A stretch of DNA of 64,000 nt from Chlorophyllum brunneum (lineage: Eukaryota; Basidiomycota; Agaricomycetes; Agaricales; Agaricaceae). Location: contig OY756144.1 of assembly GCA_963576785.1 (NCBI GenBank), positions 2,542,001-2,606,000 of the forward strand, written 5' to 3'. The notes below the pieces were generated by a model, which was not told the DNA's origin, made no database searches, and saw only the letters and a list, made by a program, of their open reading frames with translations. A program made the position numbers and the translations under genes. This document shows, piece after piece, positions 12,659 to 23,331 of the stretch (position 1 is its first letter; each line of letters opens with the position of its first letter).

Positions 12659-14171
12659 CTTGGAATGGAGAGAGTGCCCTCGCTTATGTAAGGCTAGGGT
12701 AGTGGCCTTGTTAAGCTAGCGCCCGAGACGTCATCAGGAGGACCAACACGATGATGTTGAATAAATGATTTATTCATGCATCACTGGCTGTACACTGGCG
12801 GGTCTGTTTCGAGCGCTACCTCTGCGCGACGTTCAAGAGTCTCACTCCAGCTCGAAACCTCGCCAGCATTTCAATACGCAGATCCTCACCCCAGAATCTG
12901 CGCACCGTGAACCCCTATACTCACCAATGATCCCAGCTTATCCAGAACCCTGGGACGTGGGATGGTGTAGAATCAGAGCCTCGAGGCACTCCTTTCAAGC
13001 TTTGTCCGGTATCTGGCAACCTAAATTCTAGAACCACACTGCGTAGGGTCTGGTCAACGCACGGTGGGAACGGCTTCAGGCTGCTTGACCAACTTTGGTT
13101 CCAGCAAATCGTTCCCAATGTCACCGTGAGTAGAATCGAACTCAAAAATTCCTTCGCACATCGAAGATACAGGCTCCTGAGCCGCTCGAGCACGGTGATT
13201 CTGGGACTCTATTATATCGTTCAGCCGTCCGCTGCTTGCCCAACCTGCACTGCTGGAAGTTCCAGTCGCCGGTGGCCCAATAGGCTGCGTGCAAACCAGT
13301 CAAGTCAAGTCGAGAATCGCCGATCATATTGTTTCGGTGCCCACCCCCGAAACCAGGAGTGTGTGCCTGCGATTTCGTTTGCATTCATAAAGTCCTATGC
13401 ATTTCGACGCTTTCATGCGGAATTGGCGCGCGTACAGGTTGAAAAGGAGCGTGGAATAGCACGCCCCAAGAATCCGACGCACTCCTCACGAAACGGGACA
13501 TCCACTCTTTTGACTCCTGCCTAGTTTGCCTACAATCACCCACATTCCACTGGGCCGGGACTACTTACGTATCAACCTGATAGTGAGTGCCTGCGATTAT
13601 CATTTTTGGAGGGTTTTGATTAACTTACCTAAGGCTCGCGCCGGACGCGTGCCGCTCATAGCCGCAGCATAAATAGCGCCGCGGTTAGTTGGTTCATTGG
13701 AACCACAAAGGGGTCCCCATTCTATACAGCAACCAGCTATCCGGTATTATATTTCTCATTCACCGGAGAAGAGGCTTTATTCGAAAACGTGAGTGCATGC
13801 CTTCATCAGTCTGTCGGAGCTACAGTGGCTTTGCGCCCACCCACCGCCCCCATCGGCAGTGTGGAGGCCTCGTGCCCTGTGCATACCGCCTGCCGGAAAA
13901 CGTTCTGCTTACCATCCTAATGGTGACATCAGCCCCCCGTTTCATCACCGTCGGACAAATGGCCACTGTTGTGCATGTCCTCGATGAATTCCAAGCCTCG
14001 CTGAATTGGATCCTCCCGCTGTCATTGATCATCACCCTAATCATCGGTCGCTGCCCATTTCCGACACATTCGCGCTATACAAACCCAACCCGTACTTCCT
14101 ATACACGATGTCGCCCTTCTCCGTCCAAAGAGTCTTGGAAACCTACCACCAAGCACCAAAAGGACGGTGCG
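12659..14171. other. Intergenic, no confident gene
   Basis: Spacer of 1.5 kb between the divergent Pex8-like and F-box genes. Short frames exist on both strands (for example 13126-13524 plus and 13142-13384 minus), but none has an exon partner, a domain or a clear start context. Confidence 0.5.
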
Positions 14172-15086
14172 ATGTTCATGCCGGGCGGTGAAGACAGACT
14201 AGCTTGCCACGATTTGTGGGAGAAGCCGAGTTTCTTGGAGCAGGGGCAGCCCAAACACCATCCGGTGGAACGCAAACTATCCTTGATGGATCTCCCAGCG
14301 GAAATCCGGTTATCGATTCTCGAGCACTGCGCGCCTATCCCTTCTGAGCGCCGAGGCGTCAATTCCATAGACACGTTTTCGGTCCTTTTGCGGGTATCCA
14401 AGGTTATCCAATACGAAGCCTATAAAGCTTGTCTACCGCATATACCACTTGCTCTATGGACGAAAAAGGGTGTGGGCTCCTTCCGCAATTTTCTCCTCAA
14501 AAACCCAGACTTGGGATGCGTCGTGAGATATCTGTGGATTGGGACGGGGAAGTACGACGATGAGGAACTGGCATGGGCTCTGGATATTTTGAAGGCTGCG
14601 ACACAGCTGAAGTCATTTGCATGTGGAGAATACTTTCTTGCAAGAGCGGCGAATGCAGATGTGTTGGCTAGGACGTGTGAAAGGCTCACGTTGATGAGTG
14701 TAGAGAGGGATGTGGTTTATCAAGCGAAGTGGATTAGGCAGCTGAGGTTATGTGCTGGGACTTATTCGACGAAGGAGAGGTTTCCGAATGTGGTGGATTT
14801 GTGTTTCAATGCACGGAGGATGAATGGGGCGAAGGATGAGAGAGTTAAGATGGAGTATGAGGCGGTGGATAAGTGGCTAGAGAGCCTGTCGAGCTTCGTG
14901 ATAATCGAGAGGGATATGAAGAGGGAATCGAATAGGGGCTTTGGGGCGAGGCCAAGGGTGAGGAGGCCTCGAAGGGCGGATATGTTTTCGCTGTTGTTAC
15001 CTGCGAGGTGGACGGAGTGGGATATTTGGAGTGCTGATGTAGTGGCGGTGGGAGTTTGGGATTTATGCAGTGTTGCTGGCAAGTAG
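14172..15086 (+). CDS. F-box-like domain protein
   Basis: A single uninterrupted exon, about 304 residues from the ATG at 14172. The open frame runs further upstream to 13689, but that part has the look of non-coding sequence, so I chose the ATG closest to the domain. Near residue 38 the segment LSLMDLPAEIRLSILEHC has the pattern of the F-box helix that binds Skp1. The rest is leucine-rich and could hold a substrate-binding region, with no recognised repeat. Agaricomycetes carry very many such proteins, mostly of unknown substrate. It may act as an SCF ubiquitin-ligase adaptor, which is inference only. Confidence 0.6.
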   Translation: MFMPGGEDRLACHDLWEKPSFLEQGQPKHHPVERKLSLMDLPAEIRLSILEHCAPIPSERRGVNSIDTFSVLLRVSKVIQYEAYKACLPHIPLALWTKKGVGSFRNFLLKNPDLGCVVRYLWIGTGKYDDEELAWALDILKAATQLKSFACGEYFLARAANADVLARTCERLTLMSVERDVVYQAKWIRQLRLCAGTYSTKERFPNVVDLCFNARRMNGAKDERVKMEYEAVDKWLESLSSFVIIERDMKRESNRGFGARPRVRRPRRADMFSLLLPARWTEWDIWSADVVAVGVWDLCSVAGK

Positions 15087-15863
15087 CTCTTGTTGCTGAA
15101 AGGAGAGGCGACACAGCACAAGGCCTTCCAGTATGATTCGATTGCGGACAACTTTATCTATATTGGTTCTTGAAGGTGTGTGAGGGTCGAGCTTATGGTC
15201 TACTGGTACCGTATCCTTTGTCCGTCACACACCTTACTATACCCGGGTATCGACTTTCGCTTTATCCCCCCATGTGTCTTTGGCTTAATTATTTCATACA
15301 CTTTTTCTTTCTTATTGCACGCCGTTAGAGATTATATTCAGAAATAAGTATCCCCTCACATAAATGCGGTTCTAATTGGATGTTCAAAGGTGGTGGTGGT
15401 TGGGGTGACAGACCAATCTAGTTGTCCTCATTGAAACCGAGAAATCTATGTTACATACAGTGTACATAGCATTTACATTTAGGATGGTCAACACTTCTCC
15501 TAAAACCGTGCAAGCTCATTCACATGTTTTGCTTTAATGGTGGTTTGGTGCCGTACAAGGCATTTCAGGTTGTATATTGCAACTGACAGCTTTGTCTAGA
15601 TGTATTTTTTGGTGTTTGCGTGGACCTTTTGAAAGTTGTAAGGGTCAAGCTCTGGGCCTCGCACTCAATTTTGTGCGCTGCTTGTCATTCCACATCCGCA
15701 TGGTTGATTATTTCATGGACTCTGCTTCCTGGATCCCATTGGTAAGGCTTCAGGATCGAGCACCAGTCTTGTTGAGTAATACCTAAAACTACAGGGCAAC
15801 ACTTCCACGACGTCGTTTATTTTATATCACGATGATATCATAACAGGAGAAGCACGACCCCAA
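15087..15863. other. Convergent intergenic spacer
   Basis: AT-rich spacer of 777 bp between the convergent F-box gene and the small minus-strand gene. It presumably contains both 3' UTRs. I see no RNA gene and no coding exon. Confidence 0.5.
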
Positions 15864-16295
15864 TCAGACACCGGACGTAGGACCAACGTTATCTCCGGTG
15901 TCCCTTTGTGCTCGGTCTAGTTCAATATCTTTGGTTTTTGGAGGACCCCACTGGCTGACGCCCTGACCCTCGCTCTTGCGCACAGGTTTTCCATCGTGAC
16001 GAACCTCCTTAGAAGACATGCCGCTTCCTGGATGGCCGAGGCCCTTGTGGACGTCTTGGCTGGTGACCGAAGACTCGGGACCACGGAAGGCTGAAGTGTC
16101 GACTGCAGGAGTATCTGCACTTGCATCAAGGTCGATGATTGTGTCACCTAACACCTTGGCTTGGGGTGGGCCTGCGCCTGGTAGAGGATTAGAGGTATTA
16201 ATGACGAACGTCGAGATGCTACCTTCTGGGCGTCCATCGCGGATGCCTTGGTTGAGTTTAGTGGGGTCCGGGAGCTCGTATTCGCGAGGTTCCAT
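15864..16295 (-). CDS. Small hydrophilic protein of unknown function
   Basis: Uninterrupted frame of 143 codons from the ATG at 16295 to a stop at 15864. The product is polar and rich in Gly, Pro, Asp, Ser and Lys, with no signal peptide, membrane segment or cysteine motif, so it is likely disordered. I do not recognise it. It is divergent from the NAD+ carrier gene, whose chosen start is 305 bp away. Support is the length of the frame and a composition unlike the reverse frames. Confidence 0.45.
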   Translation of the reverse strand: MEPREYELPDPTKLNQGIRDGRPEGSISTFVINTSNPLPGAGPPQAKVLGDTIIDLDASADTPAVDTSAFRGPESSVTSQDVHKGLGHPGSGMSSKEVRHDGKPVRKSEGQGVSQWGPPKTKDIELDRAQRDTGDNVGPTSGV

Positions 16296-16599
16296 GGTGG
16301 TGTGGATAGAATTGGGCCTTGGTTGGGTTCATATACACGCACTTTGCTATGACTTCATTAATGAGGTTGTCGCTCCGGCTGACTGAGCATGGCCGGATCA
16401 AGGGTCGGGCCGGTTGCCGGCAAAAACCGGAAGCGGATGAGTCCTTTTGCTCACTCGTCTCTTGCGATATCCAGCATACTTGGCCTCTCCCCGGAACTCT
16501 TTTCACAACCCTTTCTTTGTCGTCACAGCACGAGGATACCCATCCAGCGAGACGGTGGACGACGGCGACGACGACGGTGACCCCCTCCGGGGCAGAGAT

Positions 16600-18075
16600 A
16601 TGGGAGGATCACCAACTCGCCAACAGCTTAAATGGACAGCCAACAGTATGATTGGTGAGTCTTTGGTGTCTTTGGGCCCTTTGTGCTCGACTCCACCTGG
16701 TTACGACATGTGAGAGAACTCGGTGCTAATGAATGTCGTGTGATGCCCGGTTCATTTCGTTGGATTGTTTGGATGGCTGTGGGATCATAGCTGGCGCAGG
16801 GGGTGGACTGGTAGCTAGCATTGCGACGTGCCCGTTGGATGTTGTCAAGACCAAGCTGCAAGCTCAGAGAGCCATTCATGGCCAGGCAGGGTACCTTGGT
16901 ATATGGGGTGCGTTATGATTCTCTCCGTCCATTGTGCTTACTCATCCTCAAAATATGTCGTCGAATCATTGATTGGCTGTCTACTTTCGACGTTTTGATA
17001 TTCTCAGGCACTGTCAAATCGATTCTGGTTCACGACGGGTTTCGCGGTTTATATCGCGGCTTGGGCCCTACCATTCTTGGCTACCTACCAACATGGGCAA
17101 TTTATTTTTCAGTTTACGACTTTATCAAGTCTTCTTTCGGAGAAGCGCCACTGGGAGCTCCAGAAGAACCTGTTAATGCCAAAGGAGATCATATATATCC
17201 TGCAGCTCAAGTCAAGGGCTACCAGCCTGTGATAAGGGAGCACCCTTGGTCACTTCATCTCCTTTCTGCTATGACTGCTGGTGCGGCCAGTACATGCGCG
17301 ACGAATCCGCTATGGGTGATCAAGACGAGGTTCATGGTACGTCATGCAGCCCTTCGTATGGCATTGTTTCATGAATGATGCAGACACAATCAAGAACTGA
17401 AGCCCGATACCGGCACACACTAGATGCCGCAGTGACGATCTATCGAACGGAAGGGATTACCGCATTTTACAGAGGATTACTTCCCAGTCTGTTGGGAATC
17501 CTACATGTTGCGGTGCAGTTTCCTCTGTACGAACAGCTGAAAATATTGATGGGTTGGTGTATTTGTCATGGCATCAATGGAGATACGGCTGATTTTATTC
17601 ATGACCGAATTGTTACAGCACGCGACAAGGGGAAACCGCTGACGCCCCAAGATATTCTGATATGCAGCGCCGTGTCGAAAATGACCGCATCCATAGCGAC
17701 GTACCCACACGAAGTGATACGAACGCGGCTACAAACACAGAAACGACCGCTGGCGGATGACATGAGTTCGGATGGGATGGTGAAGCGCTATCCATCTGCA
17801 GAGCGGGTGCCAAACCTGGATTCTAATCAGGCACGATTCGTGGAGGATCTGCGGCGTGTCAAGCGGGGGGGGATTATCTATACCACGCACAAACTTGTGG
17901 TGAAGGAAGGCTGGACGGGGTTGTACCGGGGGTTATCTGTGAATCTTGTGCGCACTGTGCCGAACAGCGCAGTGACAATGTTGACGTGAGTATCTATTAT
18001 CGATGGTAGACTTGTGCTGACTCGGTGGCCAGATATGAGCTGCTGATGCGGCATCTGAGCAGGAGGGGGTCGTAG
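16600..18075 (+). CDS. YIA6: Mitochondrial NAD+ carrier (SLC25 family, YIA6/NDT1 type)
   Basis: Six exons with consistent phases: 16600-16654, 16791-16907, 17008-17336, 17384-17552, 17619-17985 and 18033-18075, coding 359 residues. All three mitochondrial-carrier signatures are present: PLDVVK in repeat 1, PLWVIK in repeat 2 and PHEVIR in repeat 3. The Trp in the second signature is characteristic of the pyrimidine-nucleotide, FAD and NAD+ branch. GLGPTILGYLPTWAIYF and GLLPSLLGILHVAVQFPLYE match the yeast NAD+ transporter pattern. It would import NAD+ into the matrix across the inner membrane. The frame is open upstream to an ATG at 16447, which would add 51 residues with an acidic run, so the start is uncertain. 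Confidence 0.82.
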
Positions 18076-18381
18076 CACATTTAGACTAGCACTGTACATT
18101 ATTTATTTTTATTAAATCGGCGGCGGTTGCCGAGTGACGTTACGTGAGAGTTGGGCGTGTGACTGTTTGTCACATCTCTTTCTCTCATCCACAGACCACC
18201 AACATCCCCAGTCCTCGCTGTCCTCGACGTCCACGACCTTCTGCTCGCCGTGGTCCCCGACGTCGACAGCCTCGTGTTCACCCTAAAGGATAATGCGATT
18301 GGCCTGCGGCCGCTCTTCCTCGTAGAAGTTTACAAGTTTACTCCCCTTACTCTCTTTCTTCCCCCCCAATCTCCCCTCCCA

Positions 18382-20052
18382 ATGTCGTCAACACGCCCGG
18401 ACCACCTCAACCCATGGCCCCAACAAACACCCATCGCTGTAGTACCGAAGCCCCCACCGTACCCCCCATCGTCCTATGGTCGCTCGACTAAGCGCCGGCG
18501 GCGCGACTTGCGGTCCAATGCCGGCATCGCATCCCGCCAGGTCATTCAAGGCCAGTCTGAAGTTGGTGCGCCCACTGTTCGCTAGCCTTGTTGCTCTTGT
18601 ACTCAATTTCTTTGGTAGATGCTGCCAAACACCGATGCCAGCTTCTCTCAGGCAACAATGTCGTCTCATGCTATCCTACCACTGATACCGTCATACCCCA
18701 ACACGAGTGGGCTTCCTTTGTCTGTATGTTGACCTCCCCATATCCTTGGTTTTTCCACGTTTCCAGCTCACATGCATCCCCGCAGGGAACTCGCGTCGTC
18801 CCGACCTCACGCAAACCAATGAGGTCGATATATACCTATTTCGAGCCGACTCGCAACAACAGATTCTCCACGCCCGCAACGTCGTAAACCCCTTCGGCGA
18901 CGCAGGTGTATACACCGCACAAGTCAATGATTCGTGGTTTGGTGCTGCTGGAAGGAATTGGGATGGTCACAATACCTCGTTTCCCTTTTTTTGGATGATT
19001 TCCCGCAGTGATAGAGAACTCGATGGAAGCCAGGCCTCACAGCCTATCTTTTCTGCAGTCCGTGAGTACTCCTTATCGGTTTCTATCTTTCCCTCATTCC
19101 TGTTTCCCCCCTCACCGCACCCTTACTTCGCGGATCGCCTAACCATTTTTAACTTCGTCCTCCTGCTCACCCTTCCTTCTAACACGTAATTATTATTGCA
19201 GAAACCACCCTTGCAGACTCGGTCGTTGCTTCTCGCTCGGCTGCCTCTGCCGCAGCCGCTTCATCTGCTTCCATGCTCTCGTCCCTATCATCTTCATTAT
19301 CAGCTTTTTCGAGCTTGACACATATCCCTGCACCCTCATCATCATCCAATTCCGGTTCCGTCCAATCCGCTTCGTCAGACTCTGGTTTTCCGCACTGGGC
19401 AATAGCCGTGATCACTGTCCTTGGATTCCTCGCGATCGCATCATTATGCATTCTCGCGTTTCTCATCCTCCGTAGACTACGCAGAAGACATCAAGAAGAG
19501 TCTGAGTCAAATCGAAATTCGATGGGTTCATCTTCGCCTATGATGGCAAACGCCGCTCAGCAGGGTTCACCTCTACTTGGTGGGACAGCCTCGTTACCTC
19601 CACCACCACACTCCCCCGTGGGAACGGGAAGCGCCAGTGCAGCCGCAGGCGTGGGTTTCGCTGGTGGCGCTCCTACGAGTGAGCGGGATCGCAATGCACC
19701 AAGTGTCGTCATGCATGATGGAGCATCAACAACCTCTGCTGGAGATAGTGGCCCGTTCAGTGGCGCTGACGCAGCTATTATGGCCGATGCTTTCAGGAAA
19801 ATGCTTCGAAAACCTGACTTTGCGGAGCGGTTGGAAGAAGGAGACGACAGTCCGGATGGTGCCAACGACGATGACGACGACGATGATAATCGGCATGGGC
19901 CTAGTGGCGCAGGTCTAATAGGCCGAGAACTAGCTGAAGAAGGTCGTGATATTCGGAGTGTTAGCTCAGAACGAGGGGTACGCGTAGAAACAGGAACAGT
20001 CGACAGTGATGCGGGATCCGCTGCACTTGGTCAGCGAAGAGACACTCAGTAA
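18382..20052 (+). CDS. Single-pass (type I) membrane protein, Ser-rich stalk, acidic cytoplasmic tail
   Basis: Three coding blocks are secure: about 18617-18723, 18786-19061 and 19202-20052. The first junction creates the Trp of FVWNSRRPDL. Order of parts: a small ectodomain with a few cysteines, a Ser/Ala-rich stalk (19220-19380), one membrane helix (about 19390-19470, WAIAVITVLGFLAIASLCILAFLIL) followed by RRLRRR, and a disordered tail with a run of Asp (about 19867-19888). Basic residues after the helix put the C-terminus in the cytosol. The 5' end is not resolved. The frame of the ectodomain has a leucine-rich, signal-like stretch just upstream (18592-18620) but no ATG, so at least one more short exon is needed. 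I do not recognise the family; a cell-surface or wall sensor is possible. Confidence 0.6.
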
Positions 20053-22051
20053 AGGATTATACCATTTTACGGTTTCTCTCTCTTTCTTCTGTTTAGCCCT
20101 CAATTTCCTCTTTCTCCCTTACCTTTCTGGATCGCTACCCTTTGCCCACCCCTTCTTGATATATCCCCTTCTCCCCTCCGTCTCTAGAATTCCTTGGTTC
20201 CGCAGGGGCGGATATTGTCCACCCCATTCCGCTCCGTTACCTTTCCCCTCCCTTACCCGCGTCACCCACAACTTCGGAATAGTCCACCTGGATCATCCTC
20301 TGGTGTTCTATTTCCACGTACTTTTTTTGTTCTCCCACCACCCTTGCTCTTTGATCAATCCTTTTGCACTACTAAAGTACGTACATATGCTAAATCGTCC
20401 TTCCGTTCAACCCCCCTTCCGACCTCTCATCTCTCTGGCCATGGGACCGAGTTGGAAACTTTCTTGAACTCTTGTGTTTTGGCTATTTGGTTTTAAACCT
20501 GGGTCAACCCTTCTTCGACTCTTCTGACCTTGTAGGGTTAATTTCCCTTCCCCGCATTGTCACCGCGAGTCTTCCTTTCGTTACCACTTTAGTCCGTTCC
20601 TTTGAAACCCCTTTCGCTCTTTTGTCCATAGTTTTTGTGCCGTTTACAGCACCAAATCAAACATATATGCCCGTTCTATATATTCGTATACCTGTAACCT
20701 TTTCTTCTCATTCTCATGCCATCATGCATTATATCCGAACGGTGAACTATTATTATTATTCTTTCACCCCTCTTCTTACCTTTTTGTTTTGGTTGGTGTG
20801 TCCATTTCACGTCGTTGGTGTCTCCCCAATATCTCATTCCGCTGTAGCTCTTTTTTTTTGAATGAATGGCGTTATGCGGTTTTGCCACACCCCACGCAGA
20901 CATACTTAACATGAAACTTCGGTGGCAGACAGATGCCTCGACGATCGGGGCCTTGTGGGACAGGACTGAGATGTATTTACCAAACATTCACTGAAGGAGT
21001 TAGGTCGTCGCACGAACCCGGACTCTATCGTAAGAGTGATTTTCATTGGCTTCCAGAAGACCCTTGTCGACCTCGCCACAGGGTTTGGGGTTGATGCTGA
21101 TGCTGAGCTACTGGACTTCGGGTATTCGAGCTAGTGTTCGACGAATCTCTACGGAACCGAGTATCGTATGTTTCTAGCATATAGTCATCTGGTCATCAGC
21201 AAGGAAATGGTAGATAACGAAAAAAAAACCTATCTGGTGCAAGGACAAATACACTGAAACGTGGAAAAGGGGTCGTAATTGTTGATGCTTTTTATGTGCA
21301 TGTGAACGCCCAATAATATTTAGTACCTGGATCTGAGGACCGGATGCTGCTTAGCGGTGATAGGATGTGACTTTGGGCGTAGTTGAGTCCCAAATCCAGT
21401 TCCGAATCAAGGAATTAAAAAAGATGCTGTCAGCTATTGGCTGGCGAGTTGGCCTATAGGCCATTGCTCCCCGGCATTTGAGGGGAGATGATCAAGGACA
21501 TCTCATCGGACCCAATTAGATAGCTGCATGTTCCGCCTAAATCAACGCCGCGCCACGAAGGGACGTTCGGCCCAATAAAAGGAACAATGATAACGTGAAC
21601 CTACGTCTGGACTTCATGCTATCGGCCTACGAGAGTATGGACAGGAATGGCTTATCGGGCATTACTCGCCGTTCCAAATCGAGACCTTGAAGGAGGGGGC
21701 TGGTCTATTCCCGTCTACGTCATCATGCGCTTGTGAACGCCAATGATGTGTGCTGTTCGTTACTGGGTATTTTATGCCCGCTGCGATGGTAACATGGGCA
21801 TATATTCTCGCAACGGAAAGCCGATTACAAGCCAGCCACTGATGCGATGTATTCAATGGCTAAACATGTATTCTCGACTCTATGATAGGTAGATAAGTTC
21901 TGGAGTGCTGGTGTTGCCATCGGTGGCGTTATTCGTACCCTGTCGCTCCTAAAGATCACTTTGAGCTGAAGGCGACGTGAAAAATCGTAAAAACGACGCT
22001 GGAAGAAACACCTACACTGAGGTAGCAGAACGGCCCCTTGCCATATATTCG
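20053..22051. other. Intergenic: pyrimidine-rich 3' region, then no gene seen
   Basis: The first 0.8 kb is strongly C/T-rich on the plus strand and is probably the 3' UTR and beyond of the membrane-protein gene. Between 20.9 and 22.05 kb I see only short random frames. Confidence 0.45.
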
Positions 22052-23105
22052 TTACTCTGCAAGCAATCGAGCCCAGAACGGGTGTTCGGACCATTTTTCC
22101 AGCTTTATAGGTCGAACCATCCTCCCTGAAGCGTTCAGCGATTCAGATTTCTCCAGGTACCATAGCTCCGGCACCCCTAAGCTTTTCAGATAGTGAAGCG
22201 TCCGGTTATAGTTGAGTCCAACAGCATGAGGCCCATGACTATCATCTGATAGGGCAAATCGACCGCCTTCCTTGAGGATAAGCTGGAAATCCGCTGTAAT
22301 AGATGGGTCCCGACCATCGACAACATGAAACTCACCTCGGCAACATCCGCTCCTGGATATGCTGTGTTCCACTTCTTGCGAAAAGCAGCAGCATTGACTT
22401 CGAATAATGCCCCGTACGAAATCGCATATCTAACGTTCCGTTCAACCTTCTCCCACACAGAGTATAGTTCTGTGAACTTGAGATCGGGGGTGTATAAACG
22501 GCAGAGGTCGATATGACCAATGATTTCTGGCTTGAATCGTTGCAAAAGTTCGTATTGAGCATCGAAATAGGCGGATAAAAACTTCTCAAGTTGGCCTCGT
22601 TTAGAGACACCCTCTGCTGCAAAACTTGCTAGGGCTTCCTGATACGTTGCTTCATCAAAGTCGATCGGAATGCCATTGACATGATGGATGGAGCCGACGA
22701 TGTATTGGATGACGGACCGGTGATGCTCGAGGATATGAGAAAGTTCTTCGAGATCTCGTGTTGAGATGAATTCAGTCTCGAGGCCTACAAGGAGATTAAT
22801 TTGAGGTGCATATTGGGTTTGGAGGCGCTGCGCTTCTTTGAGGAATGCAATGAATTGTTGGCTGAGTGCTATTGAAGATTGTTCCTTCTGGATAAATGCA
22901 GTATCATCAAGTCGTTGCTAGTTGGGGGTGAGTTAGGTTGACTCACTTCCTCAGGGTAAAGATCGGACTCGCGATATCGGGGTACGTGCTCAGTCAGCCC
23001 GAAAACTTCAAATCCCTGTGCTATGGCTTGCTTTACAACGTCTTCCAAAGTCCCTACTGCGTGTTTGCAGAATTGTCCTGAGTGGGAGTGGTGGCTGTGA
23101 GGCAT
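22052..23105 (-). CDS. HIS2: Histidinol-phosphatase, PHP type
   Basis: Three exons (23105-22947, 22887-22336, 22282-22052) give 313 residues, near the usual fungal length. It would hydrolyse histidinol phosphate to histidinol in histidine biosynthesis. The PHP metal-binding pattern is clear: HSHHSHSGQF at the N-terminus, TEHVPRY near residue 40, GLETEF and GSIHHVNG in the middle, IGHIDLCR, and ALSDDSHGP near the end. The introns are 59 and 53 nt, both phase 0. The gene lies 226 bp downstream of the KGD1 stop on the same strand, which is coincidence rather than an operon. Confidence 0.9.
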
Positions 23106-23331
23106 CTTGAACGGGCTGTCTCGGAATCCTTGGAGAAAGGTCGGTCATGATCAGGGTAGTCCGATAGCCCATATAACGTGTATGCCAACCTAACGATGGC
23201 TAGTAGAAGTATTACATTATGCAAGGTACTAATCTGAGAGGAGGAAGAATGCTAGTCAATCGAGTAACATGGTGACAGCGACACGAAGTCAAAAGTCACA
23301 GCATTATTTCAACAATGACCATCATCCAGGT

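Noticed and set aside
13142..13384. An ankyrin-repeat relic on the minus strand (DLTGLHAAYWATGDWN)
   Set aside because: Only one weak repeat-like segment, with no neighbouring repeats, start or splice partners.
16447..16599. Longer N-terminus for the NAD+ carrier
   Set aside because: The frame is open from an ATG at 16447, but the added 51 residues are low complexity and not needed for the carrier fold. They are mentioned as an alternative start.
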